Part shown: piece by piece, positions 18,261 to 25,970 of the stretch
How the letters are laid out: each line of letters begins with the position of its first letter
How positions within the stretch are numbered: the stretch's first letter is position 1
Assembly (NCBI GenBank): GCA_947625485.1
Contig: CANQOP010000002.1
Span: 81,269-145,268 of the forward strand
Length of the DNA stretch: 64,000 bases
Source: an uncultured Clostridia bacterium
Lineage (GTDB): Bacteria > Bacillota > Clostridia > Oscillospirales > Acutalibacteraceae
Direction of reading: 5' to 3'
The notes under the pieces: model-generated
What the model saw: the letters and a program-made list of their open reading frames with translations, nothing else
What the model was told of the DNA's origin: nothing
Databases searched by the model: none
Program-made: the position numbers and the translations under genes

Positions 18261-20039
18261 TTATTCTAAACATTTGTAAATTAATTCAGCTATTCTCTCG
18301 GTCGACCTACCGTCAAGGTCGTCAAAAAACATATTTCTGAACCGCTCAATCTTCTCAGTTTCAAAATCCTCGTTCTTTATAGCCTCAAGCAAAGCATAAA
18401 GAGATGTGCATATCTTACCGGGAATATAAAGCTTAAAATCGAAATAGAAGTCGCGGGACTTTATATATGACTGCAAATCATAAGCATAGAACAGCATAGG
18501 AATATTAAGAAGAGATGCCTCGAACACGAGCGATGAATAGTCGCTTATAACAATATCCGAAACAAAGAGCAAATCGTTAATTTCCGTACTCTCCGAGAGG
18601 TCGATAACTCTATCGCTGAACTCCTCGGGGATAGGATGCTTTTCCGTTATAAACGGGTGGTGCTTGATAATTACGGCATATTCCTCTCCGAGTGTTTCGC
18701 AGACCTCACGAACATCAAACAAATCCATAGGGTATCTTGCACTCGATTTAAGGTCGCCCCGAAATGTCGGAGCAAAAAGAATAATCTTTTTATCCTTTAA
18801 GTTAGGATAACTGTTGTAAAATTCTTTTGTGACTTTCTCTCGGTACGCATCGTCAAAGAAAATATCCGTTCTTGCGATACCCGTCGGAACAATATTATCG
18901 GTTGCTATACCGAATCCCTCAGAATGGCACTTTTTACAATATTCGGAGCTTACCGTAACATAGTCATAATTACGGTGCATTCTTGTCGCCTGAGGAGAAC
19001 CCTTCGGCTTACCTAGGCGAGAAAATCCGAACGTCTTAAATGCTCCGCACGCGTGCCAGAGTTGGATAAGCTTAGTTTCGGGCTTAAGGTCGATTAAGTG
19101 TATCTGCGGCGTGTACTCGTCAAGAATAATTACCTTACTTGTAGCGCACATCTCGGCAAATTCGTCAATATCCTTTCTGGTCATTTGCCTGAAAGTTTTT
19201 GTATTGAACATAAAATGTATGTCAAGGTTCTTATCGTCCTTGATTTTATTGTACACAAACTCAAAATTTCCCGAAAGCTCCTCTCGGCGCGTTGAGAAAA
19301 ATGTAATCTTGTTGGGCTGAACCTTGTGTCGTCTCTTATGTTTATATTTTTTACGAATAAGGTTCCTCTTATATCTCTCCATCGTAAAGCTTTCTTTGGA
19401 TACCACAGACATACGATGGACGACATATGAGACAAGTCGTATAAGTTTGTTTTCCGCCTGTATTTTATCCGGCATAGACGTATATCCGGTAAAAGTCAAA
19501 AGACCTTCCAACACAAATAGCGGTATTAAAAGCACAGAAAATACGCAGGCAAAAAATTTGAGAACACTGTTTAAAAGCTGAACAAAAGCCCTTTTTCTAT
19601 TCTCGCCCGCAAGCTTCTCGGGTTTAGAGGTGATAACATAGTGATTACCCCTAAACTTCAATTCAAAAAACTTCTCGTCCTGCTCAGCCTCAGACGGAGT
19701 AATATCCGCAGGAATCTTTTCCTCGTAAAAATCCGCAAAGCTAAGGTTTAAATACATATTAAACGGAAGCGCGTCTCCTCTTGTTTTCCAAAAAACATAA
19801 TCGAGACGGTAGGTATAAGTACCCGAAAACAGACATCTTCCGTCAATATACGTCAAATCACGCGATTTTATAACGAGCGGAATACGTCTGTCTTCCCTGC
19901 CGTTTTCAAAATACAGTATAACCTTTGGTGTGGAAAAAAATTTGGGATTAATTGAAGAATCAATAAATTCGCCTGAAATACTGATCGTCATTTTTTGCTT
20001 TTCCACTACAATACTGTTCACATTTATACTATATTGCAA
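18261..20039 (-). CDS. CDP-glycerol/CDP-ribitol glycerophosphotransferase-family enzyme
   Basis: 592-aa protein. The C-terminal two thirds match the Glyphos_transf (TagF/TarL) family: LWHACGAFKTFGFSRLG, YDYVTVSSEYC, PTGIARTDIFF, FAPTFRG, IIKHHPF and ISDYSSLVFEASLLNIPMLFYAYD. These enzymes polymerise polyol phosphate on the inner face of the membrane. An N-terminal ~140-residue domain of unrecognised type precedes a hydrophobic segment at about 157-186. The start is TTG (20039) behind GGGGG. It is last in an operon with rpe-, dehydrogenase- and TarI-like genes, which suggests CDP-ribitol rather than CDP-glycerol as donor; this is inference. Confidence 0.85.
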   Translation of the reverse strand: MQYSINVNSIVVEKQKMTISISGEFIDSSINPKFFSTPKVILYFENGREDRRIPLVIKSRDLTYIDGRCLFSGTYTYRLDYVFWKTRGDALPFNMYLNLSFADFYEEKIPADITPSEAEQDEKFFELKFRGNHYVITSKPEKLAGENRKRAFVQLLNSVLKFFACVFSVLLIPLFVLEGLLTFTGYTSMPDKIQAENKLIRLVSYVVHRMSVVSKESFTMERYKRNLIRKKYKHKRRHKVQPNKITFFSTRREELSGNFEFVYNKIKDDKNLDIHFMFNTKTFRQMTRKDIDEFAEMCATSKVIILDEYTPQIHLIDLKPETKLIQLWHACGAFKTFGFSRLGKPKGSPQATRMHRNYDYVTVSSEYCKKCHSEGFGIATDNIVPTGIARTDIFFDDAYREKVTKEFYNSYPNLKDKKIILFAPTFRGDLKSSARYPMDLFDVREVCETLGEEYAVIIKHHPFITEKHPIPEEFSDRVIDLSESTEINDLLFVSDIVISDYSSLVFEASLLNIPMLFYAYDLQSYIKSRDFYFDFKLYIPGKICTSLYALLEAIKNEDFETEKIERFRNMFFDDLDGRSTERIAELIYKCLE

Positions 20040-20052
20040 TCCTTATCCCCCA

Positions 20053-20718
20053 CTATTTAACTAAGGTATAAAATCTTTCTACGGCTTCTTCAAGCGGATA
20101 ATCTCTGCCGTAAACAGAAGATGAGCCTGCAACAAAAATATCGGCGCCTCTTTCACGCATTTCACCGCAGTGATCCCAACTGACGTGACCGTCAACCTCA
20201 ATTTTAATATCCATACAGGATTCATCAATTATTTTTTTCAGCTTTGAAAGTCTTTCCATACTGTTCGGAGCCATAGGCTGACCCGCAAAACCGGGATAAA
20301 CAGTCATAAGAAGAACGGCGTCTACCTCTGAAAGGTATTCTTTAACAGTATCAACAGGTGTGTCGGGACTTATTGCAATACAGGGATTAGCTCCTCTTTC
20401 TCTGATATTTTTTAAAACCAAGTGTGTATCATCACAAGCCTCGTAATGAACTGACACCATATCGCCATCGTCGATCTCCATAGCGTCAAAATACTGCTGA
20501 GGTTCAAACGCCATGATATGAATATCTCGCCTGATATTTTTCATCGGCTTTTTAAAATTCCTTATCATATTGGTATCGAATGTTATATTGGGCACAAATT
20601 TGTTGTCCATAAAATCTATGTGCAGATATTCGACTCCGAGCTTGTCGAGTTTTTCAATTTCGTCCGCAAGGTGCAGCAAATCGGCACACATTACGGAAGG
20701 TGATAATAAACCCCTCAT
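20053..20718 (-). CDS. Ribulose-phosphate 3-epimerase family protein
   Basis: 221-aa TIM-barrel protein of the Rpe family. It has HIDFMDNKFVPNITF (metal-binding H and D), MTVYPGFAGQ (usual MSVNPGFGGQ) and IEVDGHVS with the second catalytic Asp, then ADIFVAGSSSVY. It differs from housekeeping Rpe at several usually conserved positions, so a specialised role is plausible. Next to a polyol-phosphate dehydrogenase and TarI-like gene, it could supply ribulose 5-phosphate for ribitol 5-phosphate. Confidence 0.85.
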   Translation of the reverse strand: MRGLLSPSVMCADLLHLADEIEKLDKLGVEYLHIDFMDNKFVPNITFDTNMIRNFKKPMKNIRRDIHIMAFEPQQYFDAMEIDDGDMVSVHYEACDDTHLVLKNIRERGANPCIAISPDTPVDTVKEYLSEVDAVLLMTVYPGFAGQPMAPNSMERLSKLKKIIDESCMDIKIEVDGHVSWDHCGEMRERGADIFVAGSSSVYGRDYPLEEAVERFYTLVK

Positions 20719-20729
20719 AGTTACCTCAA

Positions 20730-21782
20730 TCAGTCGTTTACGACCATTACCTTACTGTAAAATTCCGTGTTATTTTTCATTATTTCAAGACCCTCGTCCA
20801 TATTTTCAAGGGTAAATTTATGAGTGATAAGCGGAGCAACCTTAACAGCGCCCGACGCCATAGCGTCAACAACAATGCTCCAGTCGCTCTTCGGAGTGTT
20901 GTCATAGCGGGAATTCCATGTTCCGTATACAGAAAGCTGTTTCCTTAGAATCTGCCAGTAGGTGTTCTGGGGGAAAGTAAAATCTCCGTGGGGATTGCCT
21001 ACAAACACAACCTTACCGCCCGACGCGCAACTGTCAAGACAGTTTCCTGCTGTCACAGCAATACCGACAGCTTCAATTGCGACATCTGCGCCGTTTCCTC
21101 CTGTCTGCTCCATAACCCATTTTACAGGATCGCCTTTTGAGGCGTTAAAATAATCGTGAAACCCTAAGTTTTCGATAAATTCATAATTATTAAGGTCAGT
21201 ACCCACGAGAAGCACCTTTTTAGCGCCCCACGCTCTCGCCCACTGAGCTATAAGCATACCGATAGTACCGGGACCGTATATAACAACTGTATCGCCGATT
21301 TCTATATTTGCGCGTCTTAACGCGTGAAGGGCAACCGCCGTAGGCTCTGCCATAGCGGCCTCCTCATAGGACACATTATCGGCAATAGGTACGAGATTCC
21401 ATACCGGAACTCTTACATATTCTGCAAACGCGCCGTCCGAACGTGAGCCGAGATAATCGTAGCTCTTGCAGGTCTCAAACACACCCTTATTACAGCTTGT
21501 GCATTTTCTGCAGGGAATCAGTGGGAAAACCGCCGCACGCGTACCGATAAGACGCTCGTTTTCCTTGTTTGCAGCAGCAACTACCTTACCTGAAAATTCG
21601 TGACCGGGAATAGTTGGAAAATGGTATGTTCCGTTTACAAAAATCCTTGGTATATCCGAGCCGCAGATACCGCACGCCTTCACCTCAAGAAGAACTTCGT
21701 CGTCTTTAAGCTCCGGTATCGGATAATCTTCATATTTTAAATCGCCCACCGCGTGTAAAACGCGTGCTTTCATTGTATTCAC
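20730..21782 (-). CDS. Zinc-dependent medium-chain dehydrogenase, GatD/TarJ-like
   Basis: 350-aa MDR alcohol dehydrogenase. Catalytic zinc site: CGICGSDIPR and GHEFSG. Structural zinc: CRKCTSCNKGVFETC. Cofactor fold: IYGPGTIGMLIAQWA. Sequence resembles galactitol-1-phosphate dehydrogenase (GSDIPRIFVNGTYHFP; GTWNSRYD). In context it is the likely functional analogue of TarJ, reducing ribulose 5-phosphate to ribitol 5-phosphate. The start is GTG at 21782, 7 nt after GGAGG. Confidence 0.85.
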   Translation of the reverse strand: MNTMKARVLHAVGDLKYEDYPIPELKDDEVLLEVKACGICGSDIPRIFVNGTYHFPTIPGHEFSGKVVAAANKENERLIGTRAAVFPLIPCRKCTSCNKGVFETCKSYDYLGSRSDGAFAEYVRVPVWNLVPIADNVSYEEAAMAEPTAVALHALRRANIEIGDTVVIYGPGTIGMLIAQWARAWGAKKVLLVGTDLNNYEFIENLGFHDYFNASKGDPVKWVMEQTGGNGADVAIEAVGIAVTAGNCLDSCASGGKVVFVGNPHGDFTFPQNTYWQILRKQLSVYGTWNSRYDNTPKSDWSIVVDAMASGAVKVAPLITHKFTLENMDEGLEIMKNNTEFYSKVMVVND

Positions 21783-21796
21783 AATAAAACCTCCAG

Positions 21797-22489
21797 TCAG
21801 TCGCTTTCGACTATCGTCTTAAACGTATCTAAATCCTCTATTGTTGTAATTTTAAAATTTCTTTCACTGCCCTCGACAAGTCTGATTTTCATACCGTGGC
21901 GGTATGCAATTTCACTGCTTCCTGCGGTATTGGCAATTTCCTCGTCAGAGGCAGAGTTATGTATATCAAGATATTTTCTGAAATCAAAGCTTTCGGGAGC
22001 TTGTCCTGCAAAAAGCTCTGAACGTTTTAAAAGTTTTTCTATATTTCTTCCGTTTGAACTCTGATAAATAGTATCCTTAACGGATATAACCGGCATAGCT
22101 CCGTCGTCCTCCGAAGCGCCGACAATACAATCGACAATAATTTTGTCGGACACCAAAGGGCGGGCCGCATCGTGAATTATACAAACCTTTGTATCAGGTG
22201 CGTTTTCTTCAGCACAGAGCAAACCGTTATAGATAGAATGCTGTCGTGTTCTTCCCGAAGGAGCGTAACCGCAAACCTTGTCAATACCGTACTTCCCTAC
22301 GTTTTCCTCAACATATGACTTCCATTCATCACTAACAACAATAACTATCTTATCAATGTTCTTATGCTTTTGGAAGATTTCAAGGCAGTACACAATAATC
22401 GGTTTTTCATTAACAACAAGGTACTGCTTCGGGCGGTCTACACCCATACGAGAGCCTACTCCGCCTGCAAGGATAACAGCAGTATTCAT
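21797..22489 (-). CDS. TarI/IspD-family cytidylyltransferase (probable polyol-phosphate cytidylyltransferase)
   Basis: About 230-aa cytidylyltransferase with ILAGGVGSRMGVDRPKQY (CTP binding), IHDAARPLVS and LVEGSERNFKITTIEDL. IspD and TarI are close relatives. The segment LFAGQAPESF (GQ rather than the AQTPQ common in IspD) and the operon context favour TarI, making CDP-ribitol. An IspD function cannot be excluded. ATG at 22489 is 5 nt after GGAGG; the track's GTG at 22495 overlaps that site. Confidence 0.83.
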   Translation of the reverse strand: MNTAVILAGGVGSRMGVDRPKQYLVVNEKPIIVYCLEIFQKHKNIDKIVIVVSDEWKSYVEENVGKYGIDKVCGYAPSGRTRQHSIYNGLLCAEENAPDTKVCIIHDAARPLVSDKIIVDCIVGASEDDGAMPVISVKDTIYQSSNGRNIEKLLKRSELFAGQAPESFDFRKYLDIHNSASDEEIANTAGSSEIAYRHGMKIRLVEGSERNFKITTIEDLDTFKTIVESD

Positions 22490-22520
22490 ACGCACCTCCG
22501 TGAATATTGAATATCAATGT

Positions 22521-22549
22521 ATTTTAACATAACTATAGCGTAAAGTCAA
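22521..22549 (-). promoter_or_regulatory. Promoter of the TarI-like operon
   Basis: TTGACT (22544-22549), 17-nt spacer, TAAAAT (22521-22526), about 30 nt upstream of the first gene of the cytidylyltransferase-dehydrogenase-epimerase-transferase operon. Confidence 0.8.
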
Positions 22550-22667
22550 TTTGGGACACACTTCCTCTTTATTATTTACGCAAATTTTCATAATAAGTAT
22601 AAACTTTAATATTAATACTGTCAATTTTTGTAAAAAGACTGTAATATTTTTAAATATGTGCTTAAAG

Positions 22668-22696
22668 TTGCATTGACACTTACTTTATGATAAAAT
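22668..22696 (+). promoter_or_regulatory. Promoter of CPBP-tadA
   Basis: TTGCAT (22668-22673), 17-nt spacer, TAAAAT (22691-22696), divergent from the TarI-operon promoter. Between the two promoters (22550-22667) the sequence is AT-rich with nothing else I recognise. Confidence 0.65.
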
Positions 22697-22714
22697 TTAA
22701 CAGGAAGTGATTTG

Positions 22715-23641
22715 ATGAATTTAACTGAGAAAAAAAATCTAAGAAGAACCTGCAGCGGTATTGGATTTGCGGTGTTTGCAGCTGCGGCTCTGCTCTATAT
22801 AACATCCATTTTTATGAGCATAATCTCAAATGCTTTTAATATGAATCCGCTTAGTGCTACGCTTGAGCCTATAATAAGCTCTACCGCTTCTATTGTAAGC
22901 ATATTTATAGTAGGAATGTTATACTGCAAATTATCCTCATCAGATATGACAAAGCTCGTGCCAGTCTCACGTGTGCGTATGGGACTTCTGGTTCCTCTAA
23001 TTCTTATAATTCTTACTGTCTCGTTTGTTTCGAGCTATATGACAGATATTTTGCTTAACAATCTATCATTTATAGGTATAACCGACAAGTCCTCATTAAA
23101 TAGCGATTTCAGTAACGGCTACATTTTTATACTGCAAATAATAAGCGTTACAATTGTTCCTCCTCTCGTAGAAGAATTTTTATTCAGAGGCATTATATTA
23201 CATAAACTGCTTCCTTACGGCAGTACATTCGCAATTTTTGTTTCGTCAATACTCTTTGCACTGCTCCACGGAAACATCATTCAGATACCGTTTGCGTTTT
23301 TAGGCGCGCTTGCGATGGCATTCAGTGTGGTAAAGACCCATTCCCTCCTGCCGTCAATTATTGCTCATTTCTTCATAAACCTGGTAAGCGTATTATTAGA
23401 CACAGCAGACTATTACGGGGTATCCTCAGGTATTCAAAATACTTTTTACTTTATACTGCTTTTTGTTATCGTTCTGGGCGGTATTATGTCAGCCTTCTTT
23501 TTAAGCGAAAGAAAAGATTTTTTCAATATAAAGTCAAATGAATATAAATTCAAAGAGTGTATGGGAGCGTGTTTCAGCTCGGTGGGAATAATATTTTCAG
23601 GCATATCTTTGATTTTATTGACTGTAGTAAACACATTATGA
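22715..23641 (+). CDS. CPBP-family (CAAX/Abi) intramembrane metalloprotease
   Basis: 308-aa polytopic membrane protein. The CPBP motifs are present: EEFLFRGII (catalytic EE and R), LLHGN and HFFIN, lying in the C-terminal half. At least seven hydrophobic segments are visible. Family members include prenyl-protein proteases and self-immunity proteins; the substrate is unknown. ATG at 22715 sits 7 nt after AGGAAG; the track start is a TTG three bases earlier. The stop overlaps the tadA start (ATGA). Confidence 0.88.
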   Translation: MNLTEKKNLRRTCSGIGFAVFAAAALLYITSIFMSIISNAFNMNPLSATLEPIISSTASIVSIFIVGMLYCKLSSSDMTKLVPVSRVRMGLLVPLILIILTVSFVSSYMTDILLNNLSFIGITDKSSLNSDFSNGYIFILQIISVTIVPPLVEEFLFRGIILHKLLPYGSTFAIFVSSILFALLHGNIIQIPFAFLGALAMAFSVVKTHSLLPSIIAHFFINLVSVLLDTADYYGVSSGIQNTFYFILLFVIVLGGIMSAFFLSERKDFFNIKSNEYKFKECMGACFSSVGIIFSGISLILLTVVNTL

Positions 23642-24090
23642 ATGAAAAATTTATGAGACTTGCCCTTGAGCAAGCTGAGATTGCTTACAACCTAAAAGAA
23701 GTGCCTATCGGGGCTGTAGTTGTGAAAAACGGCGAGGTCGTTTCCGCTGCGTACAACAGACGCGAAACAGGAAAAAACGCTCTTTATCACGCAGAAACCG
23801 AAGCGATATACAAGGCATGTAAAAATTTGGGCGGCTGGAGATTATGGGAGTGCGAGCTGTATGTTACCCTAGAGCCGTGCCCAATGTGTGCGGGTGCGAT
23901 AGTAAATGCGAGGATTCCGAAAGTTTATTTCGGAGCATATGATAAAAAAAACGGAGCGTGCAGTTCAAACTTAAATTTATTTAATATGCTAAATAATTTC
24001 CGTCCCGAATTTTCGGGAGGAATACTGGAAGAAGAATGCAGTGAATTAATTAAAAAATTTTTTAAAGAAATGCGTAATGCCGGCAAGTAA
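23638..24090 (+). CDS. tadA: tRNA(Arg) adenosine-34 deaminase
   Basis: 150-aa zinc deaminase that converts A34 to inosine in tRNA-Arg(ACG). The active site HAETEAI (H, E) and PCPMCAGAI (two zinc cysteines) are intact. The track start at 23557 adds 27 residues inside the CPBP gene; ATG at 23638 gives the family start MNEKFMRLALEQA and overlaps the upstream stop. Confidence 0.94.
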   Translation: MNEKFMRLALEQAEIAYNLKEVPIGAVVVKNGEVVSAAYNRRETGKNALYHAETEAIYKACKNLGGWRLWECELYVTLEPCPMCAGAIVNARIPKVYFGAYDKKNGACSSNLNLFNMLNNFRPEFSGGILEEECSELIKKFFKEMRNAGK

Positions 24091-24108
24091 CAGCTTGCCG
24101 GCATTTTT
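24076..24108 (+). terminator. Terminator of CPBP-tadA (also faces cca)
   Basis: Perfect 12-bp stem AATGCCGGCAAG/CTTGCCGGCATT followed by TTTT. The tadA stop codon lies in the loop. The symmetrical arrangement could also stop minus-strand transcription coming from cca. Confidence 0.88.
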
Positions 24109-24124
24109 GATTTAACACCCGTAT

Positions 24125-25468
24125 TTAAAACTCGGTATTGTATATTTCCAAAGCTCTTTTTCTTAGTGTAACAGATTCATTGGTAATTTCCTCGTCAATA
24201 ACATTATCGAGTAAAAGTCTCAGGATTCGTCCGATTATCTTACCGTCCGTTATATTTAAATGAATAAGGTCAGAACCGTTTATTTTCAAGTCGCAAAGCG
24301 TGTAACATTCTCCGTTTCGTATAATTTCATCAAAGGTTTTTTCGCACAGCCTCATATTATACAGCTTACTTTCTCTCTTGTATCTGGACTGAGCGGCAAT
24401 ATCGGCATATTGTACCTTTATCAGCTTTCTGAAGTTATCCTCACCTATACTGTTGAGAACATGCTTAATTTGTTTTTTATTATCTGTAAACCTCACGTCG
24501 TGATACTCTATAAGCGTCACGGCATCCTCGATAAATTTAGCGGGGAGCTTTAATCTCTCGAGCACATTTTTGGCAAGCACAGCACTGAAATGATTATGCC
24601 CTTTAAAGTGGTCGCGACCATTTCTGTCCGTCCTGAGCGCCAAGGGTTTCCCTATATCATGCAATAGCATTACTGTTCTCAAAAGCGGTTCTGGCTCAAT
24701 TGCCGCTACAGCCGCGGTGGTGTGCTTCCACACAGTACGGTTGTGGTGCGGGGTATTTTGCTCACAGTCAAATGTTGCGACAATTTCAGGAAGAAAAACG
24801 GCGATAACATCTCTGTATCTTCTGAGCAGAAAGTTCACATTATCTCCGCACAGAAATTTAAGAAATTCGCTTGATATTCTCTCGACAGAAATTTTACTAA
24901 GTCCTAATTTATTTTTTAAAATCGAAGCTGATGTCTTATTTTCTATGCTAAAGCTGTACATGGACGCAAACCTAAGCGCTCTAAGTATTCTGAGCGCGTC
25001 CTCTGAAAACCTCACATCAGCGTTACCCACACATCTAAGCGCCTTATACTTTAAATCAGTTGCGCCGTTAAAAGGATCTATAAGACCTCTTTTATCGTTA
25101 TACGCCATAGCGTTAACGGTAAAATCACGTCTGGAGAGGTCTAGCTCAATTCTGTCCGTAAAGGTAACATTATCTGGGTGACGGCTGTCGCAATATTCGC
25201 CGTCAATTCTGTAGGTAGTAATTTCGTATGTTTCATCATCTATTACTACTCCGACAGTTCCGTGCTTTTCGCCTATAGTAACGAGCTGAAAGCCTTCAAA
25301 ACACCTTTTAATCTCGTCGGATTTAGCAGAGGTTGTTATATCCCAATCCTTAGGCTCAATTTCAAGTAAGCTGTCACGCACACAGCCGCCGACAACGAAA
25401 GCCTCACAACCGTTGCTTTCAAGCTTATTTATAATATAATTTACGTTTTTCGGGATTGTAATTTCCAT
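24125..25468 (-). CDS. cca: CCA tRNA nucleotidyltransferase with HD domain
   Basis: 447-aa enzyme that adds or repairs the 3' CCA of tRNAs. N-terminal polymerase motifs: FVVGGCVRDSLL and DWDITTSA, then DLSRRDFTVNAMAYN and RFSEDALRILRALRFAS. An HD phosphohydrolase domain follows (HDIGKPLALRTD). The track begins at a GTG; ATG at 25468 sits 6 nt after GGAG and is preferred. Confidence 0.94.
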   Translation of the reverse strand: MEITIPKNVNYIINKLESNGCEAFVVGGCVRDSLLEIEPKDWDITTSAKSDEIKRCFEGFQLVTIGEKHGTVGVVIDDETYEITTYRIDGEYCDSRHPDNVTFTDRIELDLSRRDFTVNAMAYNDKRGLIDPFNGATDLKYKALRCVGNADVRFSEDALRILRALRFASMYSFSIENKTSASILKNKLGLSKISVERISSEFLKFLCGDNVNFLLRRYRDVIAVFLPEIVATFDCEQNTPHHNRTVWKHTTAAVAAIEPEPLLRTVMLLHDIGKPLALRTDRNGRDHFKGHNHFSAVLAKNVLERLKLPAKFIEDAVTLIEYHDVRFTDNKKQIKHVLNSIGEDNFRKLIKVQYADIAAQSRYKRESKLYNMRLCEKTFDEIIRNGECYTLCDLKINGSDLIHLNITDGKIIGRILRLLLDNVIDEEITNESVTLRKRALEIYNTEF

Positions 25469-25502
25469 AGTTTTCTCCGACACAGAATTATATATTATAT
25501 TG

Positions 25503-25532
25503 ATTATAACATTAAAAACAAGCGGTTGGCAA
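25503..25532 (-). promoter_or_regulatory. Promoter of cca
   Basis: TTGCCA (25527-25532), 18-nt spacer, TATAAT (25503-25508), about 35 nt upstream of the cca start. Confidence 0.65.
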
Positions 25533-25542
25533 TGCCGGTCTC

Positions 25543-25959
25543 TTATAAATTCGACAAATATTCTGAAATTAAACCGTTATTTCCCTTTGACTGTCTTTTT
25601 AAGACAAAAATATACAGTATTTCTGCAGCGACAATTAATATGGGCGTGATAGCTGAGCTAAAAGAACCGTTTATAACTGCCATAACTATGCTTTCAACCG
25701 CAATTAAAAACAATATTAACAACAGTACAAATACATAGTTAGACATTCTGAAAGAGCCGCATATCCTTCCGCCTTCAAAATTTCCGTAAAAGCATTCTGA
25801 CATAAATCCCGAGTGCTTTCCAAAGTCGTCCTCAATGTATAAGTTAAGCTTATTTCCTTTTATACTGCCGCCGAGACGAAATCCGCTTTTGAGATATTTT
25901 TTATTTATATCATTTTTAACAATCTCTCTTGCGCCGTCCGTTTTAAGGTTAAAAATCAT
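25543..25959 (-). CDS. Small membrane protein of unknown function
   Basis: 138-aa protein that I do not recognise. The N-terminal ~70 residues are soluble and glycine-rich (GGSIKGNKLNLYIEDDFG; FYGNFEGGRICGSFRM), followed by two adjacent hydrophobic segments (about 74-95 and 102-117) and a basic tail. ATG at 25959 has AGGAG upstream, 11 nt after the P-type ATPase stop, so the two are probably one transcript. Confidence 0.7.
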   Translation of the reverse strand: MIFNLKTDGAREIVKNDINKKYLKSGFRLGGSIKGNKLNLYIEDDFGKHSGFMSECFYGNFEGGRICGSFRMSNYVFVLLLILFLIAVESIVMAVINGSFSSAITPILIVAAEILYIFVLKRQSKGNNGLISEYLSNL

Positions 25960-25970
25960 TATTGTTCTCC

